Assembly (NCBI GenBank): GCA_946480915.1
Contig: CAMLLO010000001.1
Coordinates: 228,201 to 292,200 of the forward strand
Length of the DNA stretch: 64,000 nucleotides
Direction: 5' to 3'
DNA from: an uncultured Sphingobacteriaceae bacterium
Lineage (GTDB): Bacteria; Bacteroidota; Bacteroidia; Sphingobacteriales; Sphingobacteriaceae
Part shown: positions 34,350 to 44,647 of the stretch, piece by piece
Numbering within the stretch: position 1 is the stretch's first letter
Layout of the letters: every line of letters starts with the position of its first letter
Position numbers and translations under genes: made by a program
Notes under the pieces: model-generated
Database searches by the model: none
Seen by the model: only the letters and a program-made list of their open reading frames with translations
What the model was told of the DNA's origin: nothing

Positions 34350-34930
34350 TGGCTGATTAAATAGCCAATGGTAACGAAAACTGCTCCTGCTATAGATATC
34401 AGCAGGGCGGTTTTTCCGAACAAAATTCCCAATATAATCCCTACTACAATTAGCATGCAACCTATCCAGAGATAAGTTCGGGCGGTCTTTATGCTTGACT
34501 CATCGATTACCGTACTGTCGCTAATAACCTGTCCTTCGTCAATTTTCTGCTCGTGCTCTGCAAGTTTTCTGTCTGCTATCTGCGGATTATTAGTAACTGT
34601 GTTTCGGGCTGCTCCGGATCCTGGAGCCACAACTGGCTTTGTCGCTTGCGAGGATGTTTTCTCTTTATTTGCTAAAGTTCTTTTTGTAGAATAGGTAATC
34701 CGCGATTTCCCGCTGTATTTCGGCTTTACGTTTTCTTGAGCTTTAGCCGGTTGAGAAACGTTAAGAAGGCTATCGAAATTTAAGACCCGCGGCTTTTCTG
34801 TGGCAGTTATTTTTATAGTTACTTGTTTAACAGAATCTTGTAGATTATTCCTGCCGTTAAAAGCAAAACAAGGGATTGCACCTCCGGCAAACAACAGTAA
34901 TGTGATTAAGGTTTTCAAGTGCATTTTCAA
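34346..34930 (-). CDS. Hypothetical membrane protein
   Basis: 194 residues: an N-terminal signal sequence (LITLLLFAGGAIPCFAF), a low-complexity Thr/Lys-rich middle with TKRTLANKEKTSSQATKP, and two C-terminal membrane helices (YLWIGCMLIVVGIILGILFG and ALLISIAGAVFVTIGYLI). I do not recognise the family. It is downstream of purD by about 160 bp, with a terminator in between. Confidence 0.65.
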   Translation of the reverse strand: MKMHLKTLITLLLFAGGAIPCFAFNGRNNLQDSVKQVTIKITATEKPRVLNFDSLLNVSQPAKAQENVKPKYSGKSRITYSTKRTLANKEKTSSQATKPVVAPGSGAARNTVTNNPQIADRKLAEHEQKIDEGQVISDSTVIDESSIKTARTYLWIGCMLIVVGIILGILFGKTALLISIAGAVFVTIGYLISH

Positions 34931-35054
34931 AGGAGTATGTGATAATATTATGCCAAAAGTATTAAATTTCCTTTTTATTGCGCTATTTATATATGCTAGT
35001 AGTTCTCGGTATCAATTGATTGCAGAAGAAAAGGCTTGATGAAGTCTTTTTTTA

Positions 35055-35088
35055 AGGAAAAAGCTCTGCGTTTGCAGAGCTTTTTCCT
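35055..35088. terminator. Strong terminator of purD
   Basis: Perfect 15-bp hairpin: AGGAAAAAGCTCTGC (35055-35069), loop GTTT, GCAGAGCTTTTTCCT (35074-35088), directly after the purD stop. The T-run next to the GC-rich stem works in both directions. Confidence 0.85.
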
Positions 35089-35090
35089 CA

Positions 35091-36365
35091 TTATAGCAAA
35101 TCAAATCCGATATCAGTTCTAAAATATCTTCCATCGTAATATACTCTCCCGGCATCGGCAACGGCTTGTTGCACCGCATCAAACATGGTATCTTGTAAGG
35201 AAGTAATAGCAAGAACTCGTCCGCCTGATGTTTTGATTAAGCCGTCGTCAAGCGTGGTTCCCGCATGGAAAACATGCGACTCGTGTATATTATCAAGTCC
35301 CGAAATAACTTTTCCTTTCATATATTCTCCGGGATAACCACTTGCTACAAGCATAACGGTTGCTGCGGTTTTAGGCGAAATTTTCAATTCTTTTTCGGCC
35401 AGATTCTCATTTGCAACACCCATTAGCAGATCCAAAAAATCGCTTTCTATGCGTGGAAGAACGCTTTCCGTTTCCGGATCCCCCATTCTTACGTTGTATT
35501 CAATTACATTCGGCTCGCCATTGTCATTCATCAGACCGATAAAAATAAATCCTTTAAAAGGAATAAGGTCTGCTTTCAGTCCATGAATGGTAGGGATAAC
35601 AATAGTTTCCTCCACCTTCTTCATAAACGCGGCATCTGCAAAAGGAACCGGCGAGATAGAGCCCATTCCCCCTGTATTTAGTCCGGTATCGCCTTCTCCA
35701 ATACGTTTGTAATCTTTCGCTTCCGGTAAGATTTTATAACTGATACCGTCTGTTAAAACGAAAACTGACAGCTCGATCCCAGTAAGGAATTCCTCGATAA
35801 CTACTGTGCTGCTGGCTTCGCCAAACTTTGCATCCTGAAGCATGGCTATTAGTTCAGTTTGTGCCTCTTCTAGAGTTTGGCAAATAAGTACTCCCTTTCC
35901 CGCAGCTAAGCCGTCTGCTTTCAGCACAATTGGAAGTTTATGAGTTTCCAGATATGACAATCCTTCGTTCAAGGAATTGATTGTAAACGAAGCAGAAGCT
36001 GCTGTTGGAATATTATGTCGCCTCATAAAGGACTTCGAAAAATTCTTGCTTCCTTCAAGTTGAGCGCCTTCTTGCTGAGGTCCGATCACTGGAATGTTTT
36101 TTAACTCGTCATGAGCAAGGAAATAGTCATGAATTCCCTTTACAAGGGGCTCTTCCGGGCCAACAATTACCAGATTGATGTCATTATCGGTAACAAAGTA
36201 ACGAATACCTTTAAAATCAGTGGCGGATAAATCGATGTTTTTCCCATACATACCGGTTCCGGCGTTACCCGGAGCAATGTATAATTCTTTACATAAAGGA
36301 CTTTGCGATATCTTCCAGGCAAAAGTGCTTTCTCTTCCGCCAGAACCAAGTAAAAGGATTTTCAT
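35091..36365 (-). CDS. purD: Phosphoribosylamine--glycine ligase
   Basis: 424 residues, full length. GARS condenses phosphoribosylamine and glycine in step two of purine synthesis. ATP-grasp features: LLLGSGGRESTFAW at the N-terminus, VIGPQQEGAQLEGSK, the flexible KADGLAAGKGV loop, GDTGLNTGGMG and NVRMGDPETE. The gene stands alone, unlike the purine operons of other phyla. A TAnnTTTG box lies five bases before the start codon, so the transcript may be leaderless. Confidence 0.97.
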   Translation of the reverse strand: MKILLLGSGGRESTFAWKISQSPLCKELYIAPGNAGTGMYGKNIDLSATDFKGIRYFVTDNDINLVIVGPEEPLVKGIHDYFLAHDELKNIPVIGPQQEGAQLEGSKNFSKSFMRRHNIPTAASASFTINSLNEGLSYLETHKLPIVLKADGLAAGKGVLICQTLEEAQTELIAMLQDAKFGEASSTVVIEEFLTGIELSVFVLTDGISYKILPEAKDYKRIGEGDTGLNTGGMGSISPVPFADAAFMKKVEETIVIPTIHGLKADLIPFKGFIFIGLMNDNGEPNVIEYNVRMGDPETESVLPRIESDFLDLLMGVANENLAEKELKISPKTAATVMLVASGYPGEYMKGKVISGLDNIHESHVFHAGTTLDDGLIKTSGGRVLAITSLQDTMFDAVQQAVADAGRVYYDGRYFRTDIGFDLL

Positions 36366-36369
36366 GGCG

Positions 36370-36377
36370 CAAAGATA
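36370..36377 (-). promoter_or_regulatory. Candidate -7 promoter box for purD
   Basis: TATCTTTG on the minus strand is a perfect TAnnTTTG match ending four bases before the ATG. This would place the transcription start at or next to the start codon. Confidence 0.5.
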
Positions 36378-36421
36378 AAATTCTATATTGTTAAAGGGAA
36401 TTTAGATATTGTAATAAGATG

Positions 36422-36502
36422 CGAATTGAATTCAAGCGACCGGAGACATAAATACCTCGGTACCGGAAAGTCTCCGAATGTATTGTATAGTGATTCAATT
36501 CG
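36422..36502. other. Nested inverted-repeat element, possible structured RNA or insertion remnant
   Basis: Outer arms CGAATTGAAT (36422-36431) and ATTCAATTCG (36493-36502) are perfectly complementary. Inner arms CGGAGAC (36441-36447) and GTCTCCG (36470-36476) also pair. The interior contains CGGTACCG. It resembles a two-stem RNA with internal loops, or a miniature inverted-repeat element. I do not recognise a known riboswitch. Confidence 0.4.
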
Positions 36503-36598
36503 ATTTCAATTTCCCTGCTTTTTCTCAAGCAATTTTTTTTTTACTCTGCTAGTTATATATTAGATTGCTTTTCCCATCAATAATTCGGCAAATAAAAT

Positions 36599-36606
36599 TA
36601 ATTTTG
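36599..36606 (+). promoter_or_regulatory. Candidate -7 promoter box for secA
   Basis: TAATTTTG matches TAnnTTTG, 75 bp before the chosen secA start; no -33 match in the right place. Confidence 0.35.
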
Positions 36607-36681
36607 CTTGCATTATGTCATATTGGCTTATTGACAGTGATGGCGTAATTATTGATTAAAACAGAGTTCATTCGATACAAC

Positions 36682-39600
36682 ATGTTAGGTTTTTTAAATA
36701 AACTATTCGGAAGCAAGTCCGAACGCGATATAAAACAAATTCAGCCACTGGTTGAACAGATAAAGGCAGAATATCCAAAGCTGGCTTCTCTAAGCGATGA
36801 TGAATTACGCCAGAAAACAGCGGAATTTAAAGCTATAATTAAAGAGGCATTAGCTTTAATAGATGAGGAAATTCAACAGTTAAAAGAAGAAGCAGAGAAT
36901 CCTGAACTATCAATTCACGATAAAACAGATATATACGACAAAGTAGATAAGCTTGGCAAGGATCGCGATAAGCAACTAGAAGTTGTTTTGCTTGAGATTC
37001 TTCCTCAGGCATTTGCCGTAGTAAAAGAAACTGCCCGCCGTTTTACTGAAAATAAAACAATTGAAGTTACCGCCACTCAGTTCGATCGCGATTTGGCGGC
37101 TCGTAAAAATAATGTACAGATTGTTGGCGATAGAGCGATTCACCACAATACCTGGTTAGCAGCTGGTTCTGAGGTGGTGTGGAATATGATCCATTATGAT
37201 GTTCAACTTATTGGTGGTATCGTGTTGCATCAGGGTAAAATTGCCGAGATGACCACTGGTGAGGGTAAAACTCTTGTTGGAACTTTGCCAGCTTACCTTA
37301 ACGCGCTTTCAGGTCAGGGCGTACATATTGTTACAGTTAACGATTATCTTGCCCGTCGTGACTCGGAATGGAATGGTCCTTTATTCGAGTTTCATGGCTT
37401 AAGTGTTGATTGCATTGATAAACATCAGCCCAACTCGGAAGGCAGAAGAAAAGCATATTTAGCCGATATTACTTTCGGTACCAATAACGAGTTCGGCTTC
37501 GATTACTTGCGTGATAACATGACTCAGGCACCTGAGAGCCTGGTGCAGCGAAAACTGCATTTTGCTATGGTGGATGAGGTCGATTCAGTGTTAATCGATG
37601 ACGCCCGTACACCACTGATTATTTCTGGCCCGATACCAAGGGGTGATGAGCATGAATTTTACGACTTAAAACCTCGTATTGAACGCCTGGTTAACGCCCA
37701 AAAAAGTTTCGTTAACACTGCCTTAAATGACGCTAAGAAATTAATTGCAGAGGGCAAATCTGGTGTTAATGAAGGTGGCTTAGCTTTGTTGAGAGCACAT
37801 CGCGGTTTACCAAAAAGTAAGGCTTTAATTAAGTACTTGAGTGAATCAGGTATTAAGCAAACTCTTACCAAAACTGAAAACTACTACATGCAGGATCAGG
37901 GTAAGGAAATGCCCAAAGTTGATGAAGAGCTGTTTTTTGTGATTGATGAGAAACAAAACCAGGTAGAACTTACAGAAAAAGGTATTGAGTTAATAACTGC
38001 TTCAGGTGAAGATACTAACTTCTTTGTAATGCCTGATGTTGGTTCGGAAATAGCTGATATTGAAAAATCTACTTTAAGTACCGAAGAGAAACTTGCTAAA
38101 AAGGATTCTTTGATGCGTGATTTTTCTGTGAAGTCTGAACGGATTCACTCTGTAAACCAATTGTTAAAAGCATATACTTTATTCGAAAATGATATTGAAT
38201 ACATCATTGATGAAGGAAAGATAAAAATTGTTGACGAGCAGACCGGTCGTGTAATGGAAGGCCGGCGTTACTCTGACGGTTTACACCAGGCAATTGAAGC
38301 TAAAGAGAATGTAAAAGTTGAGGATGCATCTCAAACTTATGCAACTATTACGCTTCAGAATTATTTCAGAATGTACCATAAGCTGGCCGGTATGACCGGT
38401 ACTGCAACCACGGAAGCAGGCGAGCTTTGGCAGATCTATAAATTGGATGTGGTTGAAATTCCGACCAATGTGCCAATGCAGCGTAAGGACATGGAAGATA
38501 AGGTTTATCGCACCATGCGCGAAAAATACAATGCGGTTGTAGATGAAATTGCATCCTTAACTCAGGCTGGAAGGCCGGTTCTGGTGGGTACGACTTCCGT
38601 CGAGATTTCAGAGTTATTAAGCCGGATGTTAAAACTCAGAGGCGTTCGGCACAATGTGTTAAACGCTAAACTTCACCAGAAGGAAGCTGATATTGTTGCC
38701 GAAGCGGGTAAAGCAGGTACGGTAACTATTGCTACCAATATGGCTGGTCGGGGTACGGATATTAAGCTGGGCGAAGGTGTTAAGGAAGCCGGTGGTTTGG
38801 CCATCGTTGGTACAGAACGTCATGAGTCTCGTCGCGTAGACAGGCAATTGCGTGGTCGTGCAGGTCGCCAGGGTGATCCGGGATCTTCTCAGTTCTTCGT
38901 ATCTCTGGAGGATAACTTGATGCGTTTGTTTGGTTCAGAAAGAATATCAAACATCATGTTAAGAATGGGAATTGAAGATGGTGAAGTAATTCAGCATTCA
39001 ATGATCACCAAGTCGATTGAACGTGCACAACGCAAAGTTGAAGAAAATAACTTTGGTATCCGTAAGCGTTTGCTTGAGTATGATGATGTGATGAACTCGC
39101 AGCGCTCGGTAATTTACGCTAAACGTAAAAATGCTCTTTTTGGCGAACGTTTGGAAGTGGATTTGAATAATACATTTTTTGATACCGTTGAGGATATTAT
39201 AACCGAATATAAAGAGACATCAAATTTTGAGGGCTTTAAATTAGAGATGATCAGAATATTTTCGATCGACCCTGAAATTGATGAGGATGAGTTCGTTGGC
39301 TCTTCAATAGCTAAATTAACTGAGCGTATGTTTGCTAAGGTAACGGATTACTATCAACGCAAGGTTGAAGTGATCGCTCAGCAGGCTTACCCTGTTCTAA
39401 AGCAGGTTTATGAAGAGCGTGGAGAATTTATAGAAAATATTATTGTTCCGTTTACAGATGGTATAAGAGGAATGCAGGTTTCTGCTAATCTTAAAAAAGC
39501 AGTAGAAAGCAAAGGAACAGAAGTGTTTAAATCCTTCGAAAAAACGGTAGTTCTTGCCTTGATAGACGAATCGTGGAAAGAGCATCTTCGTGAGATGGAT

Positions 39601-39987
39601 GAGTTAAAGCAATCCGTTCAGAATGCGGTTTATGAGCAGAAAGATCCATTAGTTATTTACAAGATGGAAGCGTTTAATTTATTCAAACAAATGCTTATAA
39701 CTGTGAATAAAGAAGTGGTTAGCTTCTTATTTAAGGGTGGAATCCCATCTCAGCAATCGGAAGAAGTAAGAGAAGCTCGCCCGCAGCCTAGACAAGACCT
39801 TTCAAAACTAAAAGTTTCTAAACCTCAGCTTGCTGCATTAGCAAGTGCTGGTGGCCCGATGGAAGACACGCGTGAAATTCAAAAAACAATGCCTGTACGT
39901 GCCGAAGTTAAAATTGGAAGAAACGATCCTTGTCCTTGCGGAAGCGGCAAAAAATATAAAAACTGCCATGGTGCAGGTCTGGAATAA
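36682..39987 (+). CDS. secA: Protein translocase ATPase SecA
   Basis: 1101 residues. SecA drives preproteins through SecYEG. Motifs: [16 protein letters not shown] (Walker A), [17 protein letters not shown] (DEAD-like box), [11 protein letters not shown] and [14 protein letters not shown] (helicase motifs V and VI), and a C-terminal SEC-C zinc motif ([15 protein letters not shown]). The length exceeds the E. coli protein (901); extra segments in the N-terminal half (roughly residues 60-110 and 320-420) are typical of Bacteroidota. I use the ATG at 36682 ([10 protein letters not shown]), which matches the family start, over a TTG 30 bases upstream. Confidence 0.97.
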   Translation: MLGFLNKLFGSKSERDIKQIQPLVEQIKAEYPKLASLSDDELRQKTAEFKAIIKEALALIDEEIQQLKEEAENPELSIHDKTDIYDKVDKLGKDRDKQLEVVLLEILPQAFAVVKETARRFTENKTIEVTATQFDRDLAARKNNVQIVGDRAIHHNTWLAAGSEVVWNMIHYDVQLIGGIVLHQGKIAEMTTGEGKTLVGTLPAYLNALSGQGVHIVTVNDYLARRDSEWNGPLFEFHGLSVDCIDKHQPNSEGRRKAYLADITFGTNNEFGFDYLRDNMTQAPESLVQRKLHFAMVDEVDSVLIDDARTPLIISGPIPRGDEHEFYDLKPRIERLVNAQKSFVNTALNDAKKLIAEGKSGVNEGGLALLRAHRGLPKSKALIKYLSESGIKQTLTKTENYYMQDQGKEMPKVDEELFFVIDEKQNQVELTEKGIELITASGEDTNFFVMPDVGSEIADIEKSTLSTEEKLAKKDSLMRDFSVKSERIHSVNQLLKAYTLFENDIEYIIDEGKIKIVDEQTGRVMEGRRYSDGLHQAIEAKENVKVEDASQTYATITLQNYFRMYHKLAGMTGTATTEAGELWQIYKLDVVEIPTNVPMQRKDMEDKVYRTMREKYNAVVDEIASLTQAGRPVLVGTTSVEISELLSRMLKLRGVRHNVLNAKLHQKEADIVAEAGKAGTVTIATNMAGRGTDIKLGEGVKEAGGLAIVGTERHESRRVDRQLRGRAGRQGDPGSSQFFVSLEDNLMRLFGSERISNIMLRMGIEDGEVIQHSMITKSIERAQRKVEENNFGIRKRLLEYDDVMNSQRSVIYAKRKNALFGERLEVDLNNTFFDTVEDIITEYKETSNFEGFKLEMIRIFSIDPEIDEDEFVGSSIAKLTERMFAKVTDYYQRKVEVIAQQAYPVLKQVYEERGEFIENIIVPFTDGIRGMQVSANLKKAVESKGTEVFKSFEKTVVLALIDESWKEHLREMDELKQSVQNAVYEQKDPLVIYKMEAFNLFKQMLITVNKEVVSFLFKGGIPSQQSEEVREARPQPRQDLSKLKVSKPQLAALASAGGPMEDTREIQKTMPVRAEVKIGRNDPCPCGSGKKYKNCHGAGLE

Positions 39988-40017
39988 GGTTTAGTGGTAT
40001 AAAGTTCATTTAGTTTT

Positions 40018-40025
40018 TAATTTTG
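40018..40025 (+). promoter_or_regulatory. Candidate -7 promoter box for the M20 amidohydrolase
   Basis: TAATTTTG matches TAnnTTTG, 27 bp before the ATG at 40053. Confidence 0.35.
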
Positions 40026-40052
40026 ATTTTTTAATTTTTGACTTTACACTAA

Positions 40053-41237
40053 ATGTTAAAAGAAAAAGTTCAGGCTTTAGCAGAAAGTATACACCGGGAA
40101 GTAATTGACATTCGCAGGCATTTACATCAGAACCCGGAGTTGTCTTTTGCAGAATATCAAACTTCAGCATTCGTAAAGTCGCAGCTTAATGCCTTGGGGA
40201 TCCAATGGTCGCCGATGGCTGACACCGGCGTTGTAGGGATATTAAAAGGAGATAAGCCATCCGAATCTGTCATCGCTTTGCGTGCTGATATGGATGCTTT
40301 GCCCATTATAGAAGCCAATGATGTTTCCTACAAATCGCAAAATGAGGGTGTAATGCATGCCTGTGGACATGATGTTCACACTTCATCTTTACTTGGCGTA
40401 GCAAAAATCTTAACGGCGTTAAAGGCTGAGTTCGGCGGTACAGTAAAACTGATTTTTCAGCCTGCAGAGGAAAAACTTCCGGGCGGTGCGAGCGTAATGA
40501 TAAAAGAGGGAGTGCTGGAAAATCCGAAACCACAGGCTGTGATCGGCCAGCATGTTATGCCTTTGATCGATGCCGGCAAAATAGGCATTCGCTCGGGTAA
40601 ATACATGGCATCTACGGATGAACTTTATGTTACCGTTCAAGGCAAAGGAGGCCATGGTGCGCAGCCTCAACAAAATATCGACCCCGTTTTAATCACTTCA
40701 CACATTATTATTGCTTTGCAGCAAATAGTAAGCCGCATTGCGGATCCAAAGCTTCCTACTGTACTGTCTTTTGGAAAAGTAATAGCAAACGGTGCAACGA
40801 ACATCATTCCAAATGAAGTGAAACTGGAAGGAACTTTCAGAACCATGGATGAAACGTGGCGAGCTGAAGCTCATAAGCGGATGAAAAAAATGGCCGAAGG
40901 CATTGCCGAAAGCATGGGCGGAAGCTGCGACTTCAATATTGTGAACGGTTATCCCTTTCTGGTAAATGAAGAGAAATTGACTGCCAAAGTTCGCGAGTGC
41001 GCAGTAGATTATCTTGGCGAAGAAAATGTTCTCGATATCGATATATGGATGGCCGCAGAAGATTTTGCGTATTACTCTCAGGTTTCTGATGCATGTTTCT
41101 ATCGCTTAGGAATCCGTAATGAGGAAAAAGGAATTACATCTTCAGTACATACACCGACCTTTAATATTGATGAAAGCGCTTTAAAAACAAGTGTAGGATT
41201 AATGGCTTATACTGCATTAAAACAGTTGGGAAATTAG
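40053..41237 (+). CDS. M20-family amidohydrolase (N-acyl-L-amino-acid/IAA-amino-acid hydrolase-like)
   Basis: 394 residues. Metal-site motifs: HQNPELSF, ALRADMDALPI, ACGHDVHTSSLLG (metal-binding Cys, His and Asp) and FQPAEEKLPGG with the catalytic Glu pair; GGHGAQPQ is in the dimerisation domain. The best fit is the hippurate hydrolase/N-acetyl-L-amino-acid or IAA-amino-acid hydrolase group, cytoplasmic, dinuclear metal. The exact substrate is unknown. It follows secA by 65 bp. Confidence 0.92.
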   Translation: MLKEKVQALAESIHREVIDIRRHLHQNPELSFAEYQTSAFVKSQLNALGIQWSPMADTGVVGILKGDKPSESVIALRADMDALPIIEANDVSYKSQNEGVMHACGHDVHTSSLLGVAKILTALKAEFGGTVKLIFQPAEEKLPGGASVMIKEGVLENPKPQAVIGQHVMPLIDAGKIGIRSGKYMASTDELYVTVQGKGGHGAQPQQNIDPVLITSHIIIALQQIVSRIADPKLPTVLSFGKVIANGATNIIPNEVKLEGTFRTMDETWRAEAHKRMKKMAEGIAESMGGSCDFNIVNGYPFLVNEEKLTAKVRECAVDYLGEENVLDIDIWMAAEDFAYYSQVSDACFYRLGIRNEEKGITSSVHTPTFNIDESALKTSVGLMAYTALKQLGN

Positions 41238-41304
41238 TCAATTGCTGCCGTTTTTGGAATGCCTTGTCCTGGTTTGTGATAAACTGATTCTGCTGCTTTA
41301 AACT

Positions 41305-42255
41305 ATGATGAAAAAAATACTACCGGTTTTCTTCTTTTTGACACTTTCAGTTTTTGCCAAAGCGCAACAAATCCGACGCTATAATCCCGACACCGTTCTT
41401 ACTGTTACTTTAGATACAGTAATAAATATCACTTCAAAAAGGCTTACGGTCGAAACTTTTATTAACGAGATTCTAAAAGACACCAGCTTTTACGACGCTT
41501 TCCGTAATATGAAAAAATATAGCTTTACAGCTGAAAATCGCGTTTTTACATATGATAAAAAGAACAAAGTTGAAGGAAAAATATTTCGTAAAATCTATCA
41601 TAATAACAGTGGCCCTTACCAAATGCAGTTTTTAGCGAAGCAAGATAGTGGCAAGCTGTATAAGAAAAATGGTAAGTTCCAGTTGTACACCGTAGAGATG
41701 TTTGATTACATTTTTATGAATCCGTATAATTCTGATTTTGAGTCTTCGGCACCGTCTTCCGAGAAGGGCGGAGGGAAGAACGAATCTTATAAGGATAAGT
41801 TAAAAACGCTGATATTCAGTCCCGGAAAACCGATTAAAGGTATTCCTATTATTGGTGGTAAAACCCAGATTTTTACTGCCAATATGCGCCAGTATTATAA
41901 CTATAGCTTTTTTTCGAGCACCTATCTGGATTCAATCCCAGTGTATAAATTCATTGTTAAAGTTAAACCGGATATATCTAACTGGACTAAAGATGGATTA
42001 ATGATTAAAGAGTTAACCACCATCTTCGATAAGCGGAACTTCCAAATTTTGGGCAGATACGTGGATATGAAGTATGATAATATAGCTTTCGATTTTGATG
42101 TGCAGATGAATATAGAGCTGGGATATTTTGACAATGGCGAAGTTTTGTTGCCTACCAAAATTAGTTATCAGGGCGATTGGGACATACCTTTCAAAAAGGA
42201 AGAAAAGGCGAGTTTTTTGATCTTGCATAAGGGCTACAAGCCGGGCAGGAAGTAA
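41305..42255 (+). CDS. Secreted protein of unknown function
   Basis: 316 residues, two ATGs at the start, a signal peptide (LPVFFFLTLSVFAKAQ) and then a beta-rich region. Blocks such as FRKIYHNNSGPYQM and GIPIIGGKTQIFTANMRQYYNY suggest an outer-membrane or periplasmic beta protein. I recognise no catalytic motif. It lies 68 bp downstream of the M20 gene and 50 bp upstream of dnaG. Confidence 0.7.
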   Translation: MMKKILPVFFFLTLSVFAKAQQIRRYNPDTVLTVTLDTVINITSKRLTVETFINEILKDTSFYDAFRNMKKYSFTAENRVFTYDKKNKVEGKIFRKIYHNNSGPYQMQFLAKQDSGKLYKKNGKFQLYTVEMFDYIFMNPYNSDFESSAPSSEKGGGKNESYKDKLKTLIFSPGKPIKGIPIIGGKTQIFTANMRQYYNYSFFSSTYLDSIPVYKFIVKVKPDISNWTKDGLMIKELTTIFDKRNFQILGRYVDMKYDNIAFDFDVQMNIELGYFDNGEVLLPTKISYQGDWDIPFKKEEKASFLILHKGYKPGRK

Positions 42256-42305
42256 GCTTGATGTAATCCCGAATTCTGTGTACATTAATTCTTTTATTTT
42301 TCCTG

Positions 42306-44234
42306 ATGATTGCCAAAGAAACCGTCGATAAAATCCTGGAAACTGCTCGAATTGAAGAGGTGGTTGGTGACTTTGTGCATCTCAAAAAACGTGGTACAAG
42401 TCTCATTGGCAACTGCCCCTTTCATAATGAGAAAACCCCTTCCTTTCACGTATCTGTAAATAAGGGAATTTATAAATGCTTTGGTTGTGGTAAAGGCGGT
42501 GATTCTACCCGCTTTATCATGGATCACGAGAAGTACTCTTATCCTGAAGCATTAAAGTATTTAGCCAATAAGTACAATATTGAAATTGCGGAGATTGAAG
42601 CTTCTCCCGAACAACAGGTTGCAGATAGCCGAAGGGAAAGTCTGTTTGTAATCTCTTCATGGGCTGCCAAGTTCTTCAGTCATACCATGTGGGAAACCCA
42701 GGCAGGACAAACGATAGGCTTAGGCTATTTTAAAGAAAGGGGCTTTCGCGATGATATTATCAAAAAGTTTGAGCTGGGATATTCGCCGGATGAATGGGGC
42801 GCTTTAGGCGAAAAAGCTATACGGGAAGGATATAAGGAGGAATTCTTGGAAGAAACCGGCTTATCAATCCGAAATGATAAGGGCGGATTGTACGATCGCT
42901 TCCGCGGAAGAGTAATGTTTCCCATCCATAACTTTACCGGAAGAATCATCGGTTTTGGTGGCCGAACTCTCAAAACAGATAAGAACGTACCCAAATATGT
43001 AAACTCGCCCGAGAGTGAGATTTATCATAAATCCAATGTTCTCTACGGACTTTTCTTTGCCAAGAAGGCGATCCGTGATTTAGATAATTGTTACCTGGTT
43101 GAGGGCTATGCCGATGTGCTTTCAGTACAGCAGGCAGGTATAGAAAACGTCGTGGCTTCGTCTGGAACTTCGCTTACGGTTGAGCAAATAAGGCTTATTT
43201 CTCGGTTTACAAAAAACATAACGATTCTCTTCGACGGAGATGCTGCCGGAATTAAAGCTTCTCTGCGAGGCCTGGATATGATTTTGGAAGAGGGACTGAA
43301 TGTGAAAGTGGTCCTTTTCCCGGAAGGGAATGACCCCGATTCATATGTCCAGAAGCTGGGAAGCTCAGCTTTCAAAACTTTCCTCGAAAAAAATCAGAAG
43401 GACTTCATCCTATATAAAACATCCATCCTGTTGAAGGATGCAGGGAGTGATCCGATAAAAAAAGCGGGAATTATACATGATGTAGTTGATAGCATCGCCA
43501 AAATCCCCGATGGCATAAAGGCATCTGTTTTTGTTCGGGAGTGCAGTTCTTTGCTGCAAATTGAAGAGCGGGTTCTGATTGCCGAATTAAATAAGTTAAG
43601 GCTCAATAAAAATAAGAGAGACAATAATAAGCCTGAGCCGCCCACCGGAAGACCTGAAGAGCTACCACCTCCTGACGAGTTTCTTGCTGCGGAGAGCTAC
43701 ACAGATAGTGATGAATTTCAGGAAAAAGAAATTGTTCGCTTATTATTAAACTACGGTCACGAACTGGTACACTGGGACGGGATAACAGACACATACATTG
43801 CTCCTTACGTTATTTCAAATCTGGCCGATGTAACTTTTGATAATCCACAATGCAAAAGTGTTTTAGAGGAATACAACACACGTATTGAGAATGGTGAGTT
43901 GCCAACAGTGCAGGACTTCATTAAACATCCTGATCCTAAAATATCCGAGCTTGCAATTTCTTTGATCTCTTCTCAATATAATTTAAGTGAAAACTGGTAT
44001 AATAAAAGGAAGATTTATGTTCGTAACGAGACTGAAAATATGCGTGCCACCATTTTAGGCGGTATTTTTCATTTGAAAAAACGTAAGGTAGATCGTATTC
44101 TTAAAAATATTCGACTGGAGATTCAGCAGGAAACCGATGAGGATAACCAAATCATTTTGATGCAACGGTATTTGCGTGTAAAAGAGGTTGAAAAAGGAAT
44201 TTCCAGCTTTTTAGGATCTGTAGTTTTGAAGTAA
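42306..44234 (+). CDS. dnaG: DNA primase
   Basis: 642 residues. The zinc-binding domain contains CPFHNEKTPSFHV and YKCFGCGKGGD. The TOPRIM core follows, with VEGYADVLSVQQAG (catalytic Glu), ASSGTSLT and LFDGDAAGIKAS (catalytic Asp pair). A helical C-terminal domain for helicase binding completes the protein. It makes RNA primers for replication. Confidence 0.97.
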   Translation: MIAKETVDKILETARIEEVVGDFVHLKKRGTSLIGNCPFHNEKTPSFHVSVNKGIYKCFGCGKGGDSTRFIMDHEKYSYPEALKYLANKYNIEIAEIEASPEQQVADSRRESLFVISSWAAKFFSHTMWETQAGQTIGLGYFKERGFRDDIIKKFELGYSPDEWGALGEKAIREGYKEEFLEETGLSIRNDKGGLYDRFRGRVMFPIHNFTGRIIGFGGRTLKTDKNVPKYVNSPESEIYHKSNVLYGLFFAKKAIRDLDNCYLVEGYADVLSVQQAGIENVVASSGTSLTVEQIRLISRFTKNITILFDGDAAGIKASLRGLDMILEEGLNVKVVLFPEGNDPDSYVQKLGSSAFKTFLEKNQKDFILYKTSILLKDAGSDPIKKAGIIHDVVDSIAKIPDGIKASVFVRECSSLLQIEERVLIAELNKLRLNKNKRDNNKPEPPTGRPEELPPPDEFLAAESYTDSDEFQEKEIVRLLLNYGHELVHWDGITDTYIAPYVISNLADVTFDNPQCKSVLEEYNTRIENGELPTVQDFIKHPDPKISELAISLISSQYNLSENWYNKRKIYVRNETENMRATILGGIFHLKKRKVDRILKNIRLEIQQETDEDNQIILMQRYLRVKEVEKGISSFLGSVVLK

Positions 44235-44236
44235 TA

Positions 44237-44647
44237 ATGGCAAACCTATACATTATAGCGGGATGTAATGGTGCAGGTAAAACTACAGCTTCATTAACGA
44301 TTTTGCCCGAGGTACTTAATTGTTACTCCCTTAAATCCAGAAAGTGTTTCTTTTGAAGCTGGAAGGATAATGCTAAATCGAATTCGGCAGCAAAACAACG
44401 TGTCGCTATTAGAGTGAGTAAAGGCGGCCATAATATTCCGCTGGAAATTATTGAACGCAGGTATTACCGAGGGTTAAAAAACTTTTTAACTTTGTATAGA
44501 GATAGTTGCGATAAGTGGATGCTTATCGATAATATGAAATCTACTCCAGCGCTAGTTGCAGAGAGCAACAATTTAAAAGGGATGCATGTTGTAAATCCAG
44601 ACACCTGGAAATTGATTAACAAACTAGAGTCATATGGAAACGAATAA
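44237..44647 (+). pseudogene. Decayed zeta-type toxin kinase (COG4185-like)
   Basis: Begins with ATG two bases after dnaG. Frame 1 gives MANLYIIAGCNGAGKTTASLTIL with a perfect Walker A, then breaks near 44325. A second frame continues NPESVSFEAGRIMLNRI to a stop at 44416. A third frame, starting near 44391, supplies QRVAIRVSKGGHNIP (split) and RRYYRGLKNFLTLYRDSCDKWMLID to the stop at 44647. The pieces are in the order of zeta-like toxin kinases, but the middle, with the catalytic loop (usually FETT), is missing. Two deletions have therefore inactivated the gene. Confidence 0.75.

Larger units (their letters stand above)
36366..36681. other. Intergenic region between divergent purD and secA
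   Basis: 316 bp without a gene. It holds the purD -7 box, a nested inverted-repeat element (36422-36502), a poly-T tract near 36533 and a -7-like box before secA. No open reading frame in it looks coding. Confidence 0.6.

Noticed and set aside
36652..36681. secA start at TTG 36652
   Set aside because: The ten extra residues are not conserved in SecA; the ATG at 36682 begins the family sequence.
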